In this document: one piece after another, positions 43,426-54,900 of the stretch
Layout: the number at the start of each line of letters is the position of its first letter
Position numbering within the stretch: the stretch's first letter is position 1
DNA from: Acanthamoeba castellanii str. Neff
Lineage: Eukaryota; Discosea; Longamoebia; Acanthamoebidae
NCBI RefSeq assembly: GCF_000313135.1
Contig: NW_004457516.1
Coordinates: 21,287-85,286 of the forward strand
Direction: 5' to 3'
Length of the DNA: 64,000 nucleotides
The notes under the pieces: generated by a model
Told to the model about the DNA's origin: nothing
Database searches by the model: none
Seen by the model: the letters and a program-made list of their open reading frames with translations, nothing else
Program-made: the position numbers and the translations under genes

Positions 43426-44751
43426 TCAATCCACGAGCCAGCTTGATGAGACGTCCTTGGAGGCGGGGAACAGCTTGCTCAGCACCTGTCGCTCGATCGG
43501 CGCCAGCTCCGGATGCCACACGTCGACGACGAGGGCCAGGGCAATGGCCTCCTCGCCTGGCTGCTCGCTCGTTGGCCCGCTCGGCTCGGCCCGCAGCTCG
43601 TGGGGCTGCGAGTCGTCGCTCACCAGGCAGGTCCCGGCCTCCCACTTTGCCTCCTCCGTCGCTCCCACTTGAAGTAGGGAGGTGTCGGGCCTCGTTGAAA
43701 GAACGAAGCGGCAGCGCAGCCGTGCGTTGGTCGGACCACAGCGCCGGCGTCGTTCTTGGCTCTCGCTCGACGAGCGCTTCTCGTCGCTTTCGTTCTTTCC
43801 TGTTCGCTCTTCGCTCTTTGACGTGTTGCGCAGCCGCAGGCCTGCGTCATCAGGATCTGAAAGCGCCACCGTAGCAGCAGCACTTGCGACATCATCACCG
43901 TCCTCCTTCTCCACGGCGTGGAAGTAGGCGAACCCAAACGCACACTCCTTCTGCACAGGACCACCGAGGTTTGAGGCATCAGTCAGTCGCACCACTACAT
44001 CACTCGCAAAACCATCGGGCAATGCGATGAGAGAGTTTACCATCAGGCCATCGGCCGCGTGCCGCTCGAGCAGCTGCACCGTTTCGGGTGCGCGCTGTGC
44101 GTGGGCCTCGACGAAGGAGCCCTGGTTCCAGAGGTCCCACTTCCACCCGGTGCAGCCACCACCCTCCTCCTGCTTCCGCCACCCCTTCCCCATGTTGCGG
44201 CCTTCTCCCTCGAGGTCTGCTGCTCGTTCGGTCCAGAGGCGGCGCGCCTCGTCGGCCATGCGGGGAATGGCCGGCAGCAGCTGGTCGATCCACGAGAGCT
44301 GGGCGACAGTCGCTTCACCTTCATCTTCTTCGCCTCTCTTCCTCTTGAGGTTGATGGAGGCCAACCCCTTGAGGCTCAGCAGGGAAGGAGCAGGATTGAT
44401 GGTGGCCGCAGCGGATCCGGCAGATGGGGAAGAGACCAGTTGCTTGATGGCGGGGCCGACTCGCGAATGGATCGTTCGGCGTTGGTCGTCATCTTGAAGG
44501 TCGTTCTGTGCAAGCGTGCGGAAAGATTCCCACAGATGCCGCTTGAATGCCTGCAGACTGGTGGGATCCGTCGAGAAGGCGCATCGGAGACAGCCAGGCT
44601 GCAGGCACATCTGCGATTTGGCCACGCCCCTCTTTTCCTTCTTGGCCTTCTTCTTCTCCCCTCCCCGCATCGATCGCAAAAGTGCAGGGAAGATGGCCAC
44701 GGAGAGCATGAAGACCACCAAGGCGCCGATGATCACCACCTCGATCTCCAT
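43426..44751 (-). CDS. Aspartyl/asparaginyl beta-hydroxylase-like membrane protein
   Basis: Uninterrupted 441-residue frame from ATG 44751 to TGA 43426. Residues 1-25 form a signal-anchor helix (IIGALVVFMLSVAIFPALL), followed by a Lys-rich stop and a Cys cluster (CLQPGCLRCAF). The second half shows the hydroxylase fold: WDLWNQGSFVEAHAQRAPET, GPTNARLRCRF (from residue 339), GTCLVSDDSQPHELRAEP and VVDVWHPELAPIERQVL, the last almost identical to the family's C-terminal block. The family's first iron His normally precedes GPTN as H-x-GPTN, but here the residues are Arg-Cys. The Arg expected a few residues before VVDVWHPEL is Ala. An insert rich in Asp, Ser and Glu separates the strands. This could be a non-catalytic member or an intron may be hidden. 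Divergent from the next gene by only 102 bp. Confidence 0.78.
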   Translation of the reverse strand: MEIEVVIIGALVVFMLSVAIFPALLRSMRGGEKKKAKKEKRGVAKSQMCLQPGCLRCAFSTDPTSLQAFKRHLWESFRTLAQNDLQDDDQRRTIHSRVGPAIKQLVSSPSAGSAAATINPAPSLLSLKGLASINLKRKRGEEDEGEATVAQLSWIDQLLPAIPRMADEARRLWTERAADLEGEGRNMGKGWRKQEEGGGCTGWKWDLWNQGSFVEAHAQRAPETVQLLERHAADGLMVNSLIALPDGFASDVVVRLTDASNLGGPVQKECAFGFAYFHAVEKEDGDDVASAAATVALSDPDDAGLRLRNTSKSEERTGKNESDEKRSSSESQERRRRCGPTNARLRCRFVLSTRPDTSLLQVGATEEAKWEAGTCLVSDDSQPHELRAEPSGPTSEQPGEEAIALALVVDVWHPELAPIERQVLSKLFPASKDVSSSWLVD

Positions 44752-44853
44752 CGCGATTCCGCCTTGCTGTCAATTGTACTCGCTTTCTGCACAGAGATCT
44801 CTTCTCTTTCTTCTCCCTCCTTTTCCTTCTTCCCTTTTCGTGCGGCAAGCAAG

Positions 44854-46194
44854 ATGGAGACCCAGACGAGGGGGCGGGCCGTCACCTGCAGTCGAGGAGA
44901 AAAGCGACCAGGCAAGAAGAGGCCGAGGCACGAACATCTCGCCAAGCGCAAGCGCGTGGAAGGAGAAGATGAAGATGACGGGTCGATTCCCGTCCCGGTC
45001 CTCCAGCAGGGTTCACCCGGGGCTGCAACAGGCGTGATCACGCCCAGCACGGCCTCGGAGCACCCCTTCGAAGCCGACCCTCGTGACCACGCCGAGACGC
45101 CCTTCCAGGCCTATCGCGACATCGCCCCGCTCCTCCGCGCCCTCGCCCAGCGGCTCTACGGTTCTGTTGTCGGCGATGCCAACGACGACGCCGATGGCGG
45201 TGTGGCCGCCGCGTCGCGTCAGCTGCGCATCTACGACCCGTACTTCTGCGAGGGCAGCATGGTGGCCTACCTGGCGCGGCTGGGCTTCACCAACGTGTAC
45301 AACCGCAACGAGGACTTCTACGGCGTGGTGGCGGCCGGGCGGGTGCCGGACTTTGACGTGCTGGTCACTAACCCGCCCTTCTCGGGCGACCACATGGAGC
45401 GCATCGTGCGGTGGGCCGAGGGCTGCGGCCGGCCGTGGCTCCTCCTCATGCCCGACTTCGTCGCCAACAAGCCCTACTACCACGCCTTCCGCCATCGCTG
45501 CACCAGCACCAGCGCCGCCAGCGGCAAGCCCGTCTATATAGGACCCACCAGGCAGGCCTACGTGTTCGCCGCGCCGCTGCACACGCCCGACGGCGTCACA
45601 CCGCTCGTCGGCCAGCGGCCCGCCACGGCCGTGGTGCCCGCAGGATTGAAGAGGAGAGCCGCAGACAAGAACGAAGACGACGAAAACGAAGACGACGAAG
45701 GTGAGGGTGCAGGGAAGGTGCAGGTGCTACCGGCGGGGTGCTTCCAGTGCGTGTGGTTCGTGCACCTCGGGGAAGCGCACGCGGAGGCGGTGCTGGCGCG
45801 GTGGCACGAGGAGCACTCGGCGGCAGAGGCCGAGGCCACGATCGCGAGCGAGGCCCGGCTGCTGCCGCAGCTCACCATCGCCAGGCGACCCACCCCGGCC
45901 GAGCGGCGCTGGCGCAAGAAGCAGCGACGCCTGCTTGCAGAGGGCCGGCCAACCAGCGACGCCGGCGGGGATCATGCTCCCATGATCACCAGCGGTGTTG
46001 GTCATCAGGGCGCAGGCGAGGGCAGCAGCAGCGCAAGTGGAGGACGAAGAGGCCTCCTGCAGCCAATGGCAGTGCGGCCGGACGAGAGTGGTGGTGTTGG
46101 GCGAGGACACCAGCGGGCAGCCCAGAAGAAGGGCCGAGGAGGGAGGACGGGCGGTGGTGTAGGCGGGCCACGAGCAAAGGCGCACCAGACATAA
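44854..46194 (+). CDS. NPPF-motif methyltransferase-like protein
   Basis: Single-exon gene of 446 residues, ATG 44854 to TAA 46192. The N terminus is strongly basic (GEKRPGKKRPRHEHLAKRKR), like a nuclear signal. The core reads RIYDPYFCEGSMVAYLARLG, FTNVYNRNEDFYG, then FDVLVTNPPFSGDHMERIVR with NPPF at residues 173-176, and WLLLMPDFVANKPYYHAF. An acidic glycine region before NPPF plus NPP[FY] is the class I amino-methyltransferase arrangement (N6-adenine, N4-cytosine or glutamine N5). The DPYFCEG stretch may serve as the AdoMet loop. The C terminus is low complexity, Arg/Gly/Ser-rich. I recognise it only as a protein type shared by protists and algae with no assigned function. Substrate is unknown. 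Confidence 0.65.
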   Translation: METQTRGRAVTCSRGEKRPGKKRPRHEHLAKRKRVEGEDEDDGSIPVPVLQQGSPGAATGVITPSTASEHPFEADPRDHAETPFQAYRDIAPLLRALAQRLYGSVVGDANDDADGGVAAASRQLRIYDPYFCEGSMVAYLARLGFTNVYNRNEDFYGVVAAGRVPDFDVLVTNPPFSGDHMERIVRWAEGCGRPWLLLMPDFVANKPYYHAFRHRCTSTSAASGKPVYIGPTRQAYVFAAPLHTPDGVTPLVGQRPATAVVPAGLKRRAADKNEDDENEDDEGEGAGKVQVLPAGCFQCVWFVHLGEAHAEAVLARWHEEHSAAEAEATIASEARLLPQLTIARRPTPAERRWRKKQRRLLAEGRPTSDAGGDHAPMITSGVGHQGAGEGSSSASGGRRGLLQPMAVRPDESGGVGRGHQRAAQKKGRGGRTGGGVGGPRAKAHQT

Positions 46195-46368
46195 AGGTGC
46201 ATAATTTAAATTGTATTTTTTATTTATTTTTATTCTTTGTTTGATTCAGTGCCGCAAGAGCACTGTGGCATGACACCTGAGCGTACAAGTACTTGGCTCG
46301 CTCGGAGGTGTTGGTTCACTACAGAGGACAAGTGAACAGATTCTGAACCGATTCAAGCGTGTCGCACG

Positions 46369-47344
46369 ATGCTGTTCTGGAGGCGACCAGAGGTGGCCGA
46401 GATTGAAGAGGTGCTGCGGTCAGAGGGGCAGAAGGGATTCACGCACGAGGGCCACGTGCGTATGACGCGGGACGTGCGGTCGCGGGCCGAGCTCGAGGCG
46501 GCCCTGCGGGCGCAGGGCGAGGCCGGGCACATCTTCGACGTCGACCAGCTGCGCGTACAGCTCGGCAGCGGCCGTGAGTGCTTCGACAAGGCCAAACAGG
46601 CCATGCGCGCCTGGAAGATGTTTGACGTGCCCTCCTGGCTCGAAATCTGTTGGCCTCACTCTTCCATTCGGTACCACCACACCCCCTTGTCGTGTGTGCG
46701 GTGTGTGGTGTGTGCGGTGTGTGCGGTTTCTCATCAAGGCAATGGGATGGCGTGACAGGGAGGGCGAGACGTTGGGAACGCTGATCCTGAACATGGGGTT
46801 CTACTCGTTGGCAGCGTGCAGAATAGTCTACACGATCGACGAGGGGCCAGCGGCCGCACAGGGGACCACGGCCACCACGCATGCCAACCCGGATGGGAGC
46901 CCGAGCGGTGAGTTCCTGGTGGACGAGTGGGGCGTGGAGCGGTTCGGGTTCGCCTACGGCACTCTGCCGTGCCATCTGGTGGCCGGCGAAGAGCGCTTTC
47001 AGATCGAGTGGGACAAAACGGTACGACCGCCTTGAACCGCACACACGGCCAGTCGCACACGCAGGTTGACATTTCAAATAATGGGCTGACCTTCAGGACG
47101 ACACGGTGTGGTACGAGGTGCTCTCCTTCTCCAAGCCTCAACACTGGATGGCCAAGGTGGGCTACCCTGTTGCCAGGTACCGTACATGCCTCACTTGCTC
47201 CGTTGCCTTCAGCTGATGAAATGTGGACCTCACTCCACTTTTTGTGATGATGACGACAGATGGTTTCAGGACCAGTACCACCAAGAAACAGCTCTCGCGA
47301 TGCAGCTGGCCATCCAGGATGAAGACGAACAGCAGGATGTGTAA
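46369..47344 (+). CDS. DUF1990 / UPF0548 family protein
   Basis: ATG 46369 (MLFWRRPEVAEIEEVL) to TAA 47342, four exons. Family blocks: AMRAWKMFDVPSWLEICWP, TLGTLILNMGFYSLAACRIV with YTIDE, FGFAYGTLPCHLVAGEERFQ with IEWD, and TVWYEVLSFSKPQHWMAKVG with YPVARWFQDQ. This is the whole of the DUF1990 domain, a bacterial and plant family of unknown function. Intron 1 is ~46670-46757, intron 2 ~47020-47097, intron 3 ~47177-47261, each in frame. The last gene-gene distance to the converging LRR-SAPS gene is 85 bp. Three introns show that it is a settled nuclear gene even if it was once acquired from bacteria. Confidence 0.87.
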
Positions 47345-47429
47345 CAACACCACCACCACCACGAGTAGTGTAAGAATAGTTAGCCTTATTGTTTCTTTGT
47401 GGGAGTGAGTGAGTACACGCGGACAACGA

Positions 47430-50400
47430 CTAGTAGCTGCCCAGTGCCTCCTCTCGACTCCGCACGCCGCAGGACTGGTCGCTCTGTGCCGGCCTTTCCG
47501 GCCTGCCCTTCGACCACTCCCGGTCCAGCTCGTTGAGCTCTCTCAGCTCCCGCTGCACGAACCGCACCCACCGCGAGTTGCCTGTGATACGGATCGCAAG
47601 CAGAGCCAAGTCAATTCACGACGTCAAGGAGCTGTCGGTGCGTGTGCGTGTGCGTGTGCGTGTGCGTCGGCTCAATGGTTCGTCGGGTCGTTGGCGTACT
47701 GTTGAGGAGGGTGTGGAAATCGGCCGAGTCGATGGCGGCGATCTCGTTGGCCAGCTTGGCGAGGTGGCCCAGGTACCCCGCTCGCTGCGCCACCGGCTTC
47801 TTGGCCTCCTCTCGGAACGCGTTCGTCATCCGATCGAGCAGCCCGCACTTCACGATCGCCTGCAAACAATAACAGCGACAGCGGTTGCCGGGTCAGTCCT
47901 GCCTCTTGCCGCGCGTGTGTCGGTTGGTACACACAACACACGTACCTCGTCGATGAGTGCTTGTCGCTGTGTTATGAGAGCGTTCATGAGGAAGTTGTTG
48001 ACGCCATGGTGGATAAAATTGTTAAAAGGATTCGAGTAGAAGATGTCCTGTGCGTGCGTGCGTGCGTGCGTGCGTGCTGCTGTGCGGAGATGGGCGAGGA
48101 TAAGGGTCAGTTGCTTTCCAGGTATTGCTCGGCCACAGCGCAGGCAAGCTTCATCGTACGATGCAGGTCGCGAAAGTGTTGGCCTGGACCAGCTTCGCGT
48201 CCAAGACCTTGTAGCCCAGATCGACAATGAGCGGAAGCATCTCGAGAATCTGCCCATGCACGCGTACCATCAGCCCTCTGGAACCGAACACGCGACACAC
48301 ACGACACACGCGAGACACACACGGCACAGTAACAGCTCCACGAAGCCGTACCTTCAATCGCAAGAATCCCAGGGACACTTCGCTCAGCTTGGCACAGTTG
48401 TCCTTCGCCGGTGGCTCGTGTCTGGGCGCGGCGGGAAGCCGGAGCATCGACGTGATCCAGTCCAGCTTGGCGTGAAGGGCCTACACACCACCACCCCAAA
48501 CGCGTCAGTTCTACTTGTGCGTGTGCGTGTGCGTGCGTGTCTCAATTGTCTGCGACGCGTACTTGCAGCAGGTGGGGCAAGTCTTTGAGGGCTTGCCCAT
48601 AGGCCTCAGCACTTGAGGCTTTCCGCTTCTTCAAAAGTTGCATCAAAACTTCGATTCCCTCGAGTCGCACCACGCGCGACTGTTGTAGTGGCAAGAAGAG
48701 AGACACCAGCAAGATGAAGGTGAACGGAGCCGCCAGCTACCACCTTGCCCATGGCTATGAGTACGACGTACCTCGGGGAAGATGGAATCGAAGAATCGAT
48801 GCGCGGTCTTTGTGTTGTCGATGTAGAGGTGCTCCAGCAGCAGCTCCCGCCCGACCAGAGGGGAGAGGCCCTCGCCCTCGACCAGTTGGCGCAGGACCTG
48901 AAGTCGCGCATTGTAAAACAACATTTAAATAATGATAATAATATTTATATAATATATAGATAAATATAATATAATGAAAAATAAAAAAGGCCGTACGCTG
49001 TCGGCGCCAAAGTGCTGGATGATGTCGCGACACTGCGAAGCGTCCCACGTCGACTCGACACCTTCGTCCTTCCAGATCAGCTCGAAATCGGGTCGAGACT
49101 GAGACGTGGAAAAAAAGGAGTTGTACAAGAGTGAGTCGTGTGTTGTGTGCAGGAAAAAAAGGGGGGAAAGAAGGTACTGGGGAGGGGGGGGAGTGTTGGT
49201 GAACCTTGAGCAACTTAAAGAGGGCGATCTCGCCTCGGAGGCCGGGCTGGTTGAGCTTCACGTTGAGATCGACCAGCACCGTGTTGGTTTGCACAGCATC
49301 GGTGAGGGCCAGTATGCCGTCCTCGCTGATCGAATTGTCTCGCAACTGTACAACAACACGAGACAATGTTTAGGTGAGGCGACGTTGACTTGGTTATGCG
49401 AGGAATGTGAGAAGGAGTGGAAGGGGGCGCGGGGGTACCTCCAGCGAGGTGAGGGTCGAGTTGGTCGCCAGCGTGTCCGCAAGCGCCGTCGCTCCAGCGT
49501 CGAAGAGCGCATTCTCGTTGAGCATCAAATAGCGGAGTCCCCTGTGTGATGCGGCACACGTCAGTCAACCACCCGCGGCCCACCTCCTCGGGCTCGAGTG
49601 GTAATGAGGTGCGTCGTACCTATTGGACCGCAGGGATTCGGCCAGGGTGGTCCCGGCGTACGAAATGCCGTTCGAGGAGAGATCTGGGGGGGAGGGGGAG
49701 GTCGAAGGTGTCACTCGCGAGTTGCCTCTGGCTCGCTGAGCTGAGCTGAGGGATGATGTGAGCGTACCCAGGCAGTTGAGCGTGCTGTTGACCAGGAGGG
49801 CCTCGGAAATGGCGTCCACGCCCGAATTACCCAGCCCGTTTTCCTGTTGGGTGCGTGCGTGAGTGGCGTAAGACCGTGGCCCTTGGACAAAGAAAGCAAA
49901 TAGCAAGAGAATTAAAAAACAAATAGAGGAGTGGGGTACCTTGAGATTAACGTCGGTGAGAGAGGTGTTGACCTTGAGCGCATCAGCGATGGCGATGGCC
50001 CCGTCCGAGTCAATCCCGTTTCCCTCGAGCTGCAGCGTGGTCAGCCTGCTGTTCACCTTCAACGCCTCCGCCAGCGATTCCGCGCCGTCAAAGCCTAACA
50101 CCGCACGAAAAACATCATCAGTTCAGTTGGTGGACCTCTCACCTGTGCGGCGCCACTCGTACTGGGAAGCGCGCACACGTACCGATCATGTTCCACTTGA
50201 GGCTGAGGCACTCCACGTGATCGTTCGTCTTGAGGAAGTTGGCCAGCATCGCGGCGCCGTGCCGCTCAATGTCGTTGGCATCCAAAATGAGCGTTGTGAT
50301 CAAGCCCACTACCGGCGTGATCTGTCCGGGCGCGGGTCCGCCGGTCAGCATCAAGTCGTCACCGGACCACATCTATTATGGGCATGGGGATTGTGCAAGG

Positions 50401-51747
50401 CTTGCGCGTAGTAGTAGTAGTAGTAGAGTACCGGCTTGAGCGGCGGCAGCCTGTCCAGCAACTGGGCGAGGCCATCGTCGCCGATGCCGAGCGCTGGGAG
50501 AGTAATGGCACTGATTTGTCGCTCATCTAATAAGGAAGAAAGCGGTAAGTGGCGGAGGATTATCGGAGAGATCACGGTGGGTGGACCCACCATCGAGGGC
50601 CTGCAAGTAGGACTCCAAGTCCGTGGGCTCGATGAGTTCGGCGGCGGACTCAGCATCGAGCGAGGCGTCCTCGATAACCGGTGGGACCACCCCACGTTCG
50701 TGCACCAGCTCCTGCGTGGCGACTGCCGCCGGCTTGCTGCTGTTGATCTGCTGTTGCTGCTCCTGTCTCTGCGCCTTCTCCAGTCGCGCGATCATCTCCC
50801 GTTCCCTCATCCGTAGAGCGAATATTCGCATCTGTTCCTTCACGATCCGCGCCTGCCGCTCGAACGATGTCTCCTCCGCCAGCGGCGCGCCCCCGCTCTC
50901 CTGCGCCTCTTTGGCCTTTGCCGCCGCGGCTGCCTTCTCTTCCTCTTCTCTCTTCGCCTCCCTCACCAATTTGGTCCTGCAACCAAATGCACGGTGAGCA
51001 GTTGTCGCGGACACACGCATACGCGCACACGCACACGCATACACGCATACACGCACACACGCACGCACGCGCACACGCACACGACACACGCACACACGAC
51101 ACACGCGGAGGAATTGGAGCCATCGCGTACGCAAACTCGATGCTCGAGTGTCGCTTGAACTGCGCGCGTGCCCGGTGGTAGGAGGAGCCGCTAGTGGGTG
51201 AGCCCGGCGCCAAATGGCCGTCTAACGAGGTGAACAGCTTCGGTTGGTAAAAGTGTGTGAGCCCTATGTTTCGTGCAGGCAACACAACAGTTACTCCGCG
51301 TCAGTTCACACAAGCGGGCCGCGGTGCCAAGGAGATGCAAAAATAAATACCAATAAAATAAATAAATAAAAATCTGACGATGAGCAAGGGAAAATCGTTG
51401 GGGTTACCTGATTCGTTCTCGATGCCGCGGGACGAAAGGGCCTTGGCCTTGAGGCGAGCGTGTCGGTAGGATTCATCGATCTCCTGGCGCACGCGTTGGG
51501 TCATACCCGGCGAGAGTGGTCGTTCATCGTCGAGAAAATCGGTCTCCTCCACCATCTTCCTTGGCGAAAGGGGAAGCGCGATGGTGGTCTCATCACTCGT
51601 CACGATCACCAACGGTGGGAGCAGGCGCAGGAATGGCTTTTCCTTCTTGATTGCCACGTGTAATTGCAGAGAGCCCAAGGATGGCGAAGAGGGAGAGGGC
51701 TCGGTCTCCCCAGCTGCAGAATCTTCGCTCTTGTCGGGCGCTTGCAT
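47430..51747 (-). CDS. Leucine-rich-repeat / SAPS-domain fusion (PP6 regulatory subunit-like)
   Basis: Probable start ATG 51747 (MQAPDKSEDSAAGE). Three parts: (1) a disordered N half with an Ala/Glu/Arg coiled coil (51000-50650); (2) about seven ribonuclease-inhibitor-type leucine-rich repeats (50520-49205), e.g. LTTLQLEGNGIDSDGAIAIA, VDLNVKLNQPGLRGEIALF; (3) a C-terminal SAPS domain (49100-47430) with ALHAKLDWITSMLRL, IFYSNPFNNFIHHGVNNFL, AIVKCGLLDRMTNAF, AQRAGYLGHLAKLANEI and SRWVRFVQRELRELNELD. SAPS proteins are regulatory subunits of Sit4/PP6 phosphatase. The LRR and SAPS parts are joined by a single phase-0 intron (~49102-49205) with clean GT and AG, so one gene is favoured. TAG at 47430. 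About 17 introns, many with CACACGA-like repeats. Confidence 0.8.
51010..51108. repeat. CACACG microsatellite in LRR-SAPS intron
   Basis: About 100 bases of CACACG, CACGCATA and CACGACA units in an intron of the minus-strand gene. Confidence 0.9.
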
Positions 51748-51923
51748 TTCGGCGCCCTCTGTGCTCCTACACAAGATGGCGATTGATCTACTCTTCGGGT
51801 TGGCTCTGCGGCACGAAAGCGAACTCCCCAATAATTGAAAATAATTAATAATTTCAATTGACCGTTACAGGAAACGAAAGAAAACGAAAGAAAATTTAAG
51901 TAAAAATAAAAACAGGGCCAACA

Positions 51924-54900
51924 ATGCAGACGCAACGCACCCCGTTCTGGGAGCTGCTGTGCGGGCTGGAGGAGCGGTCCCTGCGAGAGCAAGACGCATC
52001 AAGTGCTGACGCAACCTCTCGCAATTCGGCCGATGAGGCCACCCCCACCAGTACGCGTTGTGTGGGTCAAGGGGGGGCTATGTTTGGCTCCTACGTGGAA
52101 GAACTCGCGCACCGCCTGGACGAAGTCGCGCTGGCTGGCCTGTGCCGGGCGGACATGGCGGCACGCGTGGCGCAGCTGCACGGTCGCCAGACCTCTTACG
52201 CCCTCGCTCTCAACTGCTCGGGCACTGCCTTCGTACGCTCGTTCTCCATCCCCTTGTAAGGTGCCTGTGACAAGTTGAGAGTTGACTCTGATGAGGTGCA
52301 ATGGTCAGTTGCACCGCAAGAGGCAGGCCGATGGTGATGCTGAGGAGGACCAGCACGACCAGTACTGTGTCCAGTTGTTGGTGCGTGCAGCTGCTGATCC
52401 GTGTGCACGTGCATCTTTACAACTCCATTTCTGGTGGGTTGGACAGGAAGGCCTCAATCGCCTTGGGTGCCTGGTGGACGGCAGCAAGGCGGTGAAGACA
52501 AGCGACCCATTGTTCCGTTCCTTTGTTCGCTTCCAGGTACGCGCCCAGAGCTGGCAAATAAAGGCCTTACGTCAGGGTGCGGTATGCTCACCCCTTACTC
52601 TCATTGCTGACAACGACACCGCCACAACAGTTCAACAAGCTCAAAAGCATGGGCAAGATCCAGTACGAAAGTGCGGCTTGTGTGTACTCGCGTCGACGGC
52701 GAGAGCGGGTTCATGATCACTACCGGTATCCACCATCCTCCAATCGCCCGCTACACTTTGCTATTTTCATTTGAGTAACTGACCAGTCAGCACGCCAGCC
52801 TTAAAGGCGACGGGGTCATGCCCACGGCTTTCGTAGCGGTGAGGCAGGAGATCCTGATGGACCGCCTGCCCGAGACTTCTGGCCTTCGCCGCCTCCCGCC
52901 GCCTCTAGACCAACAGCAGCTCACTGTGTGCGTCGTGAGCCTGTGCCCCGCCAATGCACCCGAGTTAGTCTACGGCCAGACGTGCTGTCTCGTCTCTCCG
53001 GATGCCAAGCTGGGCCTCTTCTCCGTCTCTTACGACCCACACACCCCCGCAGCTGCCTCCTGCCCGGCCAACGACAGCGATGACGATCAATTGTGGGTCG
53101 TGTGCACCGCAGAGGCCATGGTCCACCTGCAGTACCAGGGGTGGCAGGTAGCGGCAAGTAACGCGCCCGCAGGGGATCTGGATCCAGCCCCAACGTGTTT
53201 CCTAGGCCTCACCGGGCGCGATCTGCTTGGAGCAGCCGTGCGGTGCGGCATTACCGGCCAGCCGTATGACGTCGTGCCCATTCTGCCCTCTCTCCTGCCC
53301 CCGCTAGAGGTCTGTACCCTCCCCTCCCACCATCAGTCGTCTCGGTCTGCTTCTGCTTTGTGGAGACTGGCTTACTCACACCCGATCCGTGCTTCCTGAT
53401 GCGTATAGATGGCGGAAACGGGCGTCTGGATTGGTGCTCCAGGAGCCTGGACGGAGCACTTTCTGGCGTGCCGCGCTGCAGCGGCGAACGGCAAACAGTT
53501 TGGCATCAGCGCAGACATGGTAAGTCCTCTACACCAAGAGCTCTTTTTCTACCTTTTCTAATGAGTCGTTCGTGCGTCTGTATGCAGATACTGCCCGATA
53601 TCAGTGGTATGATCGACGCGCGCAGTGAGGGGGTTGATGATGACCTTACGAACAATTTGTCTCGCACAGTTGGGGAGGACAAGGAGATGGGACCGTTGCT
53701 GGGTCGGCACCTGGCTGAGCAAATGACCGAGGAAGAGCTGACCCAGCATCGCCTGCCGGCAAGGCTCGCATATTGGCAGTACCGGCGAGCGCACATCGAG
53801 CTTGCAATCGAACCGTGGAAAGGAAGGTACGGGAGCGGCGCTCTTGGCGCCAAGATAGTTCCGGCCCACAATTCACTCACAACACATTGTCTTGCCCTCA
53901 CACAAAAGGTTGTTGTCAGAGGTCTACGGGGCATTGCGACAAAAAGTGCTCTCCTCGCCGCAGTGCTTCACTTACTATGCCACCGAGAGCGAGTGCCTCG
54001 ACTATGGAGGTTTGGCGATCTCATGCTACACATTGAGCGCATGCGTATGGTGTGACCAACTCTTGAGCTGAGCTGAGCTGAGCTGAGCTTCCCTCGTTCC
54101 ACAGGTGAGAAGCTCATAGTCGCGACCCGGCGCAGATACTTTATCGACTTCACTGGTGAATGGAAGCAAGAAGTAAGTGACCTTCTCGACCAAATGGAAT
54201 CCCAGAAGCGCATCAGCGAGGTATTACTCTGCCACCACCAGGATTCTAGGGGTATCCCTCATTGCCTCACAACCACGAATGCCATCTTCTTCTTACCAGT
54301 ACGCTTCTGGCAAGCTCAAGCACACTTTGCGCGACATTCGAGACTGGTCCTTCGCACAGAGACGCATGCACGGAACAGCACTGCCCTGGGACAACAGGTA
54401 TGTATCTCGAGCTATATAGCGGTTTGATCCGGTCGAATGAAAGTGTCAGTCTGGCTGGTCAGCCTCACACGGAGGGTATCAGGTACAGCATCGACCCGTA
54501 TTCGGAGCAATCGCTCGTGCACGTCTTCCTCACCGTTGCGCACGAGCTTACAGGTTGCTTCCTCCCCCCTCTCAAGCGTTGTGTACTTTCTCTTGATTGC
54601 GCTGACACGTTTTCGTGGTGTCGTTCAGGCAAGGTAGCAGTTGATGACGTAACGGACGAAGATTGGGAGCGGATCTTCGCTCTCGGTCCGTCGGATGGGC
54701 CACCGCCCGCCGCCAGTCGCGTTCCGCATGCCGTGCTGGCCGCTGCTCGACAGGCGTTCCAGCACTGGTTGGTGCCACCCAAACGCCGCCGCCCTGTCGC
54801 AGTGACCCTCGGTCGGCTCGGCCTCACCCCTCCTCTTCTCTCTCTCTCTTATCATCACAGGTACCCTCTGGCGACACTCAGCCTCCCCGACAAGCAGCTA

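Noticed and set aside
44059..44853. Upstream in-frame extension of the methyltransferase-like frame
   Set aside because: It overlaps the well-supported beta-hydroxylase-like gene on the other strand. The ATG at 44854 followed by a basic tail is the natural start.
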